Source: Yponomeuta sedellus
Lineage: Eukaryota > Arthropoda > Insecta > Lepidoptera > Yponomeutidae
Assembly: GCA_934045075.1 (NCBI GenBank)
Contig: OW203732.1
Span: forward strand, 14,920,201-14,984,200
Direction: 5' to 3'
DNA: 64,000 bases
Part shown: one piece after another, positions 56,119-64,000 of the stretch
Numbering within the stretch: the stretch's first letter is position 1
How the letters are laid out: every line of letters starts with the position of its first letter
Translations under genes and position numbers: made by a program
The notes under the pieces: generated by a model
Databases searched by the model: none
The model's input: only the letters and a program-made list of their open reading frames with translations
Told to the model about the DNA's origin: nothing

Positions 56119-56365
56119 CAGTCTATTTATTCTTACTTGTCCAATTTAGTAAACAAGATTCTAACCTTAAAATTGAGATTAGATGCCTAAACTAGACATT
56201 TTCTCGCAAATTCATGAACTATGTTTATAAAATTGGCAGTGTGTTATCTAAAAGAGTTTTCCAAGTTACTTCATTTTATGGAAATATGGCAGTTTTGGAC
56301 TAAAAAGTTACCGTTTACGGGTAGAATCTTGTTTACTAAATTGGACAAGTAAGAATAAATAGACT
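56119..56365. mobile_element. Tc1/mariner-like MITE, copy 3 (in Harbinger B)
   Basis: Same position in the element as copy 2. It keeps the ~25 bp that copy 2 lost, while its right end lacks the last bases (GACTACATGG rather than GACTGTACATGG). Confidence 0.8.
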
Positions 56366-56718
56366 ACATGGATTGTGTTTTATATAGCTACATGGAAACT
56401 AGCCAATACTTAGTACTTACAAATCCAACATGTGGGGAGTGGTACCCCTTTCTATTGAGAAACCGCTCTTCACGGAGTGCTGCACGAAGGATGCATGCCA
56501 TGGCATCAATACAGCCCCGCAGTCCATCAATTTCGAATTGTCTAGAATAAAAAAACAATAATTGAAATTGAATTCAAGTTATTTAGTAACTTTTCTACGT
56601 TTATGCTTGAGCTTGTATAACTTCGATTTGATGAGATGCACTTCTCTCTACTCCAGTAGGTAGGTGGCAATGACAATTTTTTTTAACAATACAATGATGT
56701 GTGGTACAGTGCCACTCA

Positions 56719-56986
56719 GGGCGGTGGTAGCGGAGCGGTGTAGAACGCCGGCCTCTCAATCGGGAGGTCGTGGGTTCAAACCCCGGCATGTACCAATGAC
56801 TTTGTTTTCTAAGTTATGTACATTTGTGAAATTATAGTAGCAATACCACTCGCCGACGGTGAAGGAAAACATCGTAAGGAAACTCTAGTGTCTGAAGTGT
56901 TAACGTACCTCAGCGCTTGAGTTGCTACGTACAATGGCCCAACTATGAGGCTAAGTGCGGAAATCTCAGGTCTAACTAACTAACTA
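56719..56986 (+). mobile_element. tRNA-derived SINE in Harbinger B
   Basis: Same SINE at the same site as in copy A, with a shorter (CTAA)n tail. The right target duplication is partly eroded (ACAGTGCCAC then AATG). Confidence 0.78.
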
Positions 56987-57900
56987 ACAGTGCCACAATG
57001 TTTCAGTGTCAAGTTACACATTTTTACTTATCTGTCCCGAAATTAGGTACATAATTACAAAATAGGTCTTTTGCATACCACAGAAATCTAGAAGTAAGTA
57101 TTATGTTTTTATTCTAATACCTTGACACTGTGAAGGACACTTTGCCCTACTAGGGCCTGATATGAGCTTGTCACAAGAAAAGACGGCGATGAATGTCCGT
57201 AGAAGAAAGATTATACCTAACTTACTAAAAAGTAATCCAAGAGACGACCACCTCAAACTATTTATATTGAACTGGTGTAAGTAACATACCTTTATTATAG
57301 GGGATATCCCGACTTGCCTCTGCTCCTGGGGTATCAATGGGATTAATTCGTCCGCCAAATGCCTCAACCCATGTTTGGAAACACGGAAGGTTTTTGTGAA
57401 CTCTGATTGTTGGAACGATTGCCGAAACGCGTGAAACCGACGTCTATTTCAGCGCTCTTGTACTCTGCGCTTCGCCCTGTTGACTATTTGTGATAATCGC
57501 TATCATAAACCGAGTGAAGAAGTATTAATTTTATTAAAAAAATACTTTTTAACCTTCTTCGTCACAACTGCCAGTGAGCAATCATACCGAAAAAGCTACT
57601 GTTGTTCAAAGATACTTATATTGCAGCTGTCAGGTAGCTGTCATGCAGTTATATAGCTCAATGAAACGTCAAATAAGGAGTAGCATACGGATTTGACAGC
57701 CAGACTGTTACCAAGGAACTGTAATTTTGTAAGAGCATACGAAAGTGGCTCCATGTAGCTCTACGGTACCTGTCATGTCGTTCATTGGTCGTTAAATGGA
57801 ACATTTGTGCTTAGTGGAATACCGCTAGCGTAAAACCTTGTAATTGGACTACCGATGAACTCCTTGAGAACTGTAATGTTGTTGAGTAGAATCGGGGCCC

Positions 57901-58159
57901 TGATAAGTAAGATCATCTTACTAGCATATTTACTTTTATTAGGATGAGGTCGTAACTCAGTCTTAATGATTTAGTGACGTACCCGCCGCCGCAGCGATAT
58001 GAAGTGCTAACAGGTTGCTAATACACTGTAACAATGATTCTCTTGAAGTCCTTTGAGATTCTTAGATGTACCTTAGTTTAGTATAAGGACTTCTCTTTTC
58101 ACAAGTCCTTAGTATCATTTCAGTGATTTAGTAATAAACAGGCATTAAGTTTAATTACC
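57901..58159. other. Intron 4 sequence, nothing recognised
   Basis: No feature seen. Confidence 0.3.
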
Positions 58160-58345
58160 ATTTGAAGAAGAAGAGAAGAAAAACATTTATTATAGAAACA
58201 GTGCACACGCCACAGTAACAAAACAAACTTAAAACATATTACTAAACAAGACATTCACAAAAAACAAAAACAAAGAAGAAAAACGAAAGGTCACGGCGTG
58301 TCCCTGCTGCTATAAATGGCAACTGACTCAGCATTTGATCTCAAA
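58160..58345 (-). mobile_element. Retroposon 3' end, reverse copy of the 5330 family
   Basis: On the + strand: AGAAAAACATTTATTATAG, then CACGGCGTGTCCCTGCTGC and AAATGGCAACTGACTCAGCA. This is the complement of the 5858-5900 region, with the tail at the left. Confidence 0.55.
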
Positions 58346-58954
58346 GGGCGTTAAAATTCTTAAATTTTTTACGGTTTAAAAAATTAAACATTAATGTAAG
58401 TCGCCCACGACACAACTCTAGTGTATTACTCTAAAATTATCCTTTCTGTTTAGTATATAATGCTTACAACTATTACTTTTTTTCTTAATAAATATAATAA
58501 GGAAACTTCTGGAATCTTTCTTTTAATAATAAAATTTCTGGAATAAATTTCAGTTAGCTTTCCGATATAACTACAATATTTGTAAGTCTAACAGTTTATT
58601 GTTCGAAAGTGCTATTCGGTAGTGCTAAATTGAGTGCTGTGCATTGCACCTGTAATTGGCACAAACGCCAGCCTTCTGATATTAATTTAAAGTTAAACTT
58701 TACTAAATTTTTTGCAAAAAGATACATGTAATAAAATAAATGACCGAGACGAAATCCGCGTTCTTGTACATATTTATCTAGATTGATGCAACGTCCTTTC
58801 GTTTGCGGTTGCAAAGTTCTAAAAGCAGAAAGTTAATTTTCTACTGTTCATTAGCCAACAGTTTAGCATTGCATGTTGTTGATGGCTCTCGTGGTATCTT
58901 GTTAGGTACCAACTATTGTAAAATTAAATCAAATATTATTGATTATAAGATAAG
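58346..58954. other. Intron 4 sequence, nothing recognised
   Basis: AT-rich, with no motif or repeat copy identified. Confidence 0.3.
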
Positions 58955-59075
58955 CTAAGAATATTCTTTATTGTACACCAGAGCACATATTATAAAACAT
59001 GTAAAGATACAAAGTACAATTGGCGGCCTTATTGCTAAAAGCAATTTCTTCCAGACAACCTTACGACGGAAAGTT
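58955..59075 (-). mobile_element. Retroposon tail ('GATAAG-CCGCC' family), reverse
   Basis: CTTTATTGTACACC at the left (AATAAAG on the - strand), then CAATTGGCGGCCTTATTGCT and GCAATTTCTTCCAGACAACC, the complement of the common tail motif. Confidence 0.6.
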
Positions 59076-59511
59076 ACTGAAGGAAATAAGAGACGAGTAG
59101 TCGGTGCAAATATGAATATATTAATACACTACTTATAAAAATAACAATATACCTACATAAACAGTTACACACATAGTTAGGATAAACTTACATAAATACG
59201 TTATAATAACAATCTACGCGATGAATAAATAAATACAATATTGTGTACCTATATGGAGACATACGGAAAAGACAAAATGAAAAGGACAATGCACGAATAC
59301 TAAACTTGCAGAGACAAATAAAACTCCTTAACCTTGCTTTTAAAGACAGCTGAGGAAGGGGAGCGCCTTATATAATGATAATATGATGATTATATAATGA
59401 TTATAATATTATTATTAATCATTAAGTCCAACACACTTAAAAAAAGTTACTGTGTTCTATGCACTTGTTTAAGTGCAATAAAAGTACTAATAATGATACT
59501 AATGTTTTATA
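59076..59511. other. Intron 4 sequence, nothing recognised
   Basis: AT-rich with short TAATGAT repeats at 59375-59420. Confidence 0.3.
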
Positions 59512-59800
59512 AGATTTGAGAAATAATGGTCAGTCGATCTATTTATGTAACTGTCCACTGTGAGTTAACGTTTCCGAAGTGGCAAATTACGCACATAATG
59601 TATATAACAGCTGCTGAAGTGGCTTAAAAGAAGTAAAAATTTGACGCCACTCGACACAGTGTACACTTATATAGTACAGGAGCAGAGTGGAGTTGTTTCG
59701 CTGTGTTATTAGCAACTAAAAACTCGACTTGAAGGTAGCTGACATTGTACATTGACATTCAACAAGCAGGATGTAAATTCTTCTCATTGAAATACATTTC
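59512..59800 (+). mobile_element. 3' UTR fragment related to the 25.5-kb LINE
   Basis: AAGATTTGAGAAATAATGGTC, GACATTGTACATTGACATTC and AGGATGTAAATTCTT match the 3' UTR of the LINE at 30180-30330. No coding part remains. The terminal TTGAAT repeats are missing. Confidence 0.6.
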
Positions 59801-60106
59801 TGCTTTTTGACGATCGCTCTTGTTCGCTCGGTCTTATCCTGCTCTTTCAGAGGCAAGGCAAGGGCTGAGGCTGTGAATATTGAATAGTCCTCGTTAATAA
59901 AATATTCTCACTGCCCATCCTCGACCAACTTGTTCGAACTCTAATTGCTTGTTTGAAGTGCCCGTTTGGGGGCCTACTTTTGACGAGGAACTACTTTCTC
60001 TCTTTGATCCTTTGACTGAGATTTTATGACGTGTTTGTAGAAACTTAATAATAGAGTTTCCAATACTGCACGTAATGCTGCCAAGTCCACGCGATTGTAT
60101 GTCTAT

Positions 60107-60730
60107 GTTTTCTCCATTGGCTACTCGGAGCAACGGCAAGTAGACACACATGGAGCCTTGTGTATCTGTTATCCTATAGTCCGTCAACTTTTCTCTATTG
60201 GCCACTCGGGGAAAGTGCCAGTAGACACTACTGTACATAGTTATATATTAAACGGATCTAATCGTGATTATTTATTAGGTAAAACGCAATTACCTTATTT
60301 CCCGACTTTTCAGCAGCGTTACAGTTGCCGTGTATGAGTAGCGCGAATCATTAAGAAATACTGACACTGCTGTAGTCCATTAATATTCTTACTTGTACAT
60401 TTTAGTAAACAAAATTCTACCGGTCAAGTAGACTTCTTAATGACTTTTTAGCCTAAAACTGCAATATTTCTATAAATAAAGAACCTGGGACACTATTTTA
60501 GGCAACGCGCTGTTAATTTTATGAACTAAGTTCATAAACTTGGGAGAAAATATCTAATTTTGGCATCAATTGTCAATTTTGAGATTAGAATCTTGTTTAC
60601 TAAATTGGACAAGTAAGGATAAATCAACGGTACGATTTTTATCCTATATTTTTCTCCAATGATCACTATGAGTAAGTGCAAGAAGACACTATTACTTTTA
60701 TCCATTGGTCACTCTAAGGTCAAGTACCCT
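60107..60730 (+). repeat. Minisatellite units interrupted by a MITE
   Basis: Related units of the type TTTTCTC(C/T)ATTGGCCACT, then CGGGGAAAGTGCCAGTAGAC lie at about 60107 and 60187 (period ~82 bp), and degenerate units at about 60648 and 60692. A MITE of the CAGTC family lies between the two pairs. Two units are clear and two are weak. Confidence 0.5.
60373..60632. mobile_element. Tc1/mariner-like MITE, copy 4 (diverged)
   Basis: ATTCTTACTTGTACATTTTA at the left and TTTACTAAATTGGACAAGTA at the right match the family's ends with several changes. It is the oldest-looking of the four copies. Confidence 0.7.
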
Positions 60731-60732
60731 CG

Positions 60733-63194
60733 ATACAAAGAGTCCTCTAGTTTCTACTAAACTACCTAACGGTAACAGATATTAACAATATGTATGCTTG
60801 TTTTCAGAAAAAAAAAACCATTATATTATCATTCGGCTATCGAAAAACAAATGCACAGTAGGGGTCTAAGGTCTGACCACTGCTAGAAACGGCCAGCTTT
60901 GTTAGACAGTCGGCAGATCTATCCTCTGAATGAATTAGCAAGAGCCAAAATTGAAGAAGGGCTAAAATTCTGAATACAAGTAGATCCGCTGACTGTCTAA
61001 AAATATTAGATGTCGGTTTTTGTAGTCTAAATCTTCCGTGATCACGAAGTGTTAGGGGTTATTAAATGTATGTAGTTTCCCAGCACAGTATTCAATATTA
61101 CCCAGTATAATAAAAGAGTAATAATGTACGCCTATACTTTATCTGTAGAGTTCGTAAACAAAATAATAAAGAGAGAGAACATACATTTTATTGTCAACAA
61201 TAGCGTGCGTCAAAGATGTCATTGAATGAATCGAACACGCATTGTTCAAAGTTGAACAGTGTATTTTTCCTTTAAATTCTTCAGCAATATTGGTTTAAAC
61301 TAAATCAGAAGGATTTTCTTGCGAAAAAGGATCAGAAAGGTCACTCGTGTCGTTGTTACTACAAGGTCTCTTGGGTCGATTTTCCCTGCTTATCCTTCGC
61401 ATTTTTGCATCATTAAATTACGATTAAGATATCCCGGAGTGTTATCGTGGCAAAGGGAAGTACTTAGGCTGCGCTCCCGCCGGCTTTAAGTAGCAAGCAA
61501 TCAATAACCAAACATTGAAGCGGGTAAATTGAACAAAATGACATTTATAAATTTAATTAGATGGTTGTAAGAAGATTATGCTTTTTGTGGTTAACTACAC
61601 TTTTATGGTCAACCATACAGCGTGTGACGTAGAGACTTGGTAACTTGACAACCTCTTCTTCGGTATCAATAAATTTGAACTCTAAATCCAATAAAGCAAA
61701 AGATCAAAATTCTCAATTTTTGTAAACTGCGTTTTGTTTCAAGATACACACGAAAAAATATATTTAGTTTTTTACTTGTCTTAATAAGATAATAACTTCT
61801 TATACAAAAGATATGAGACAGGTGATATAAGATAAGATAAATTTATTTGCGAAACTAATTTACGTTTTTTACTCGTATCGACACTGAGGAAACGATTTTC
61901 AGGTTATCCATTATTTACGCCACATATACTACGTACGAGTATATGAGAATAATGTGCTGAGTATTATATTTGGATTTATTTAGGGCACAGCTCGCATCCG
62001 TCCATTCCATACAAATAATTGAAACATTTGTCTATCCAGTCTGCCATTAAAATTGTGTTTCGCTATTTTTATTTCATCAATGAGGTCCGCATGCACGGAA
62101 CATGCTTTTTCCTCTTTTTCGCAATCGCGAAATTGCGAAGTTTATATTCCTAAAGCTTAGCAAAAATGTTTGATAAACTAGGCAGTTATATTTGCTACTG
62201 CTAGACTAGAGACGAAGGACCGTGCCAATCGTAAACTAATCTACTTAATAGTGATGCAGTGATGTAATTTTATTATATTACTTTTTTAAGTCAAATATGT
62301 AGAAAAAACTACTTTACAGTTTTAAACGCAAAAACCATCAAGTAACTCAATTTCGCCCGGACTTTTAAATTTAACTTTATAGATTTTATCGCAAAAAACC
62401 ATCAATTGGACCTGGAATTTTGCAGAGTTTAGCCGGAGAGCATTAAAATGAAGTGCGGTGCCATGTCAGGCGGACCGTAGCTTCCTATTTTTTCGTCGCG
62501 TAAATATTTTTACAACCGCCGCGTCGCGTGGGCAGGTTTTTAAAATAATGACCAACATTTTCGTTATTATTATGTTGGTATCGTAGAATTTACACACGAC
62601 TGGCCGCCACCCCGCCTGTCGCATGGCCACCCGCCAGATAAACAAAAACAACACGATTTCCGGACGCAACTGCAAAACACAAAGGCGAAAATTGTAAAAA
62701 CTCGCAACAAACAATAACAGACAAAAAAATTGTAGTCGAGAATGCAAGAGAACATTTTATTTTAACCGCCATGACTGACTGCCTGCCCGCCTAACAGTGG
62801 CTGCCTACGTCAGCCTATTCGCAATTCATTGATAGACACATAGTGGAGTTGTCTTCTGATTTAACTTTAAAGTGTATCAAATTTATTTACTCAGCAGCGT
62901 CGTCTCTTGCATAAAGTATCACAAAAAAATGTACAGCTGACCGCACATCAACCTTAACACTCACGCACTCTATCTTTACTTTGCGGGCGACTTAGTAACT
63001 AAAATGTAAAGGTTGATGTGTGGTAACCTGTACGTACTATAGCTACACATAAGACTTCATTCGCATTTGACTAAATAAAATAACAAATGTGATTATTTTA
63101 CTTGTCTTAGATGAACAGTATCGATTGTCATCTTTGGCCCAACCACCATCAACCCTAATTTACGAACCCTTGTTTAAAATCTTTAGTAACATAA
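60733..63194. other. Intron 4 or intergenic sequence, nothing firm
   Basis: 2.5 kb without a recognisable exon or repeat copy. A CpG-richer patch at 62455-62800 (AACCGCCGCGTCGCGTGGGC, then ACTGGCCGCCACCCCGCCTG) contains several short open frames on the - strand with no domain. It could be a promoter or first-exon region of another gene, but nothing in the sequence proves it. Confidence 0.35.
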
Positions 63195-63445
63195 GCTAAT
63201 ACACCCAGATCGTGACCCAAGTTCGATTCCCAGTGCGGGCATGATTATTTTCTACGTTATGTACATTTGTAAAGTTGTAGTAGTATATCGCTAACTTTGA
63301 AGGAGAACATTGTGTGGAAACCTAAGTGTCTGAGGTCTTCAACTAATTCAGCGCTTGAAATTACCAACCCGCGGTGGGGACGCGTGTAGTATGCCCATAC
63401 TCTTTCTCTGAGCGAAGGTCTGTGCCCTCCAGTGGCACGATTAAA
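63195..63445 (+). mobile_element. tRNA-derived SINE, head-truncated
   Basis: Starts with AAGTTCGATTCCCAGTGCGG (B-box kept, A-box gone). It continues TTATGTACATTTGTAAAGTT, GAACATTGTGTGGAAACC, CCCGCGGTGGGGACGCGTGT and GGTCTGTGCCCTCCAGTGG: the same family as 49500-49830. Confidence 0.65.
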
Positions 63446-64000
63446 GGCTACAATAAAAAAATTGCATAAGCAATCTATATGCCTCTCCTATTCCGACAAA
63501 GACTCACGTCATCCTATTCCCATCCGCTATTTGAGCGCAAGGTGGGGCGATTCCTGTCTAGGCTGCCTTTCCTTAGTCGTACTTACTCGCCCCCGCCGCC
63601 CCTGCCGGCCTCACCGCCCCCGCCGTTAGCCCCTTCAGGTTGCACAAGCTCGTACACTGGTCCGCTCTCTTGTTTCCTGGAAAATGTCTGTTTCATCAAC
63701 ATTTGTAGGAGAATATGGGCCAACTTATCAATTGATTTACTAAGCGCACTGGGCACCTTCTCTCAGAGAGAATGTATAACCTTTATCACAGAGTATGACC
63801 CAATTCAACTAAGAACTAAGGTGATCGACATAGATAGATAGACATTTATTTTTATTTTTGTGCAATAAAGGACCGGTTTCTGAATTGAGAATTTGACTAA
63901 GTTAATACTTAAGTAACGTTCTGTCAGCCTCTTTTATGAGAAACTAGCTGTACCCCGCGGTGTTACCCGCGGTCTATCGATTTTCTCAGGGGAATAAGAT
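63446..64000. other. Right edge: proline-codon-rich stretch and repeat tail
   Basis: A C-rich stretch at 63588-63640 (CCCCCGCCGCCCCTGCCGGC onward) encodes PPPPLPASPPPPLAPSG in one + frame (63479-63841, 120 codons), but no domain or splice context supports a gene. The end holds TAGATAGATAGACATTTATT, TGTGCAATAAAGGACC and CTAGCTGTACCCCGCGGTGT, a motif common at lepidopteran repeat borders. Confidence 0.35.

Larger units (their letters stand above)
54545..57499 (-). pseudogene. Harbinger transposase exons, copy B
   Basis: The exon at 57499-57290 (RLSQIVNR ... GISPIIK; one residue differs from copy A at the end) and the exon at 56541-56421 (QFEIDGLRGCIDAMACILRA, NRKGYHSPHVGF) keep the same splice sites as copy A. 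The downstream segments are also kept, with the same breaks in reading. As in copy A I cannot assemble a complete frame. Confidence 0.62.
50718..57900 (-). mobile_element. PIF/Harbinger transposon, copy B (7.2 kb)
   Basis: Same unit as copy A in the same orientation, differing by scattered substitutions and small indels. The excess length (395 bp) is mainly the block at about 51425-51780. The flanks on both sides differ from those of copy A, so similarity ends at the element ends. The shared MITE and SINE show that both copies descend from one already-invaded element. Confidence 0.75.

Noticed and set aside
41192..57900. LTR retrotransposon with the two copies as long terminal repeats
   Set aside because: The copies are 7 kb, carry transposase exons and inverted ends, and the DNA between them has no gag or pol.
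62466..62772. Small membrane protein on the - strand
   Set aside because: Three overlapping frames compete, none with a recognised motif; the hydrophobic residues follow from base composition.
63479..63841. Proline-rich protein gene
   Set aside because: The proline run comes from a C-rich simple stretch and the rest of the frame overlaps a repeat tail; no splice or domain support.
1..64000. CRISPR array, bacterial operons or phage
   Set aside because: No regularly spaced short repeats; split genes with GT-AG introns show the DNA is eukaryotic.

Overview
The window looks like nuclear DNA from a moth or butterfly (Lepidoptera). It has spliced genes with GT-AG introns, an AT-rich background, and a dense set of repeats of kinds common in Lepidoptera: retroposon 3' ends carrying a 'GATAAG(G/A)CCGCC ... 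TGCAATAAAG' tail, tRNA-derived SINEs, the 'CCGACTTCAAAAAAGGAGG' repeat, mariner and PIF/Harbinger elements. Only three host genes can be supported. All calls come from reading the sequence; no database search was run.

Gene-bearing left end (2.1-7.8 kb). A four-exon gene on the + strand encodes a TM2-domain protein of the TM2D1 type (197 aa). It converges on a five-exon gene on the - strand that encodes ECSIT, a mitochondrial complex I assembly factor and Toll-pathway adaptor (374 aa). Their poly(A) signals lie only about 40 bp apart.

One very long gene (10.4 kb to beyond the window). A signal-peptide exon at 10453 is followed by a 25-kb intron, then exons at 35561, 39816 and 40739. They encode a secreted cysteine-rich protein. 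Every splice phase matches, and the last exon seen ends in an open phase-2 donor, so the gene continues downstream. No later exon was recognised.

The introns of this gene hold almost everything else. Intron 1 carries a MITE, a 5S-rRNA-derived SINE, a large fold-back cluster of a tRNA-like repeat, an 86-bp perfect palindrome, and a DD41D-type mariner (24994-31090, perfect 22-bp terminal inverted repeats). The mariner's transposase gene is split by a nearly intact 4.8-kb CR1-like LINE. Intron 4 carries two near-identical copies of a PIF/Harbinger element, 6.8 and 7.2 kb long, about 2.7 kb apart. They share an internal SINE and an internal MITE. The last 6 kb holds LINE 3' ends, a minisatellite interrupted by a MITE, and unassigned DNA.

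Most worth a second look: (1) a SINE family whose head matches 5S rRNA (five loci); (2) a tRNA-like repeat family whose copies repeatedly carry inverted duplications of their own ends, including one locus with a 14-bp target-site duplication; (3) several perfect or near-perfect palindromes of 50-86 bp; (4) the paired Harbinger copies with shared nested insertions; (5) the in-frame mariner/LINE ORF1 fusion.
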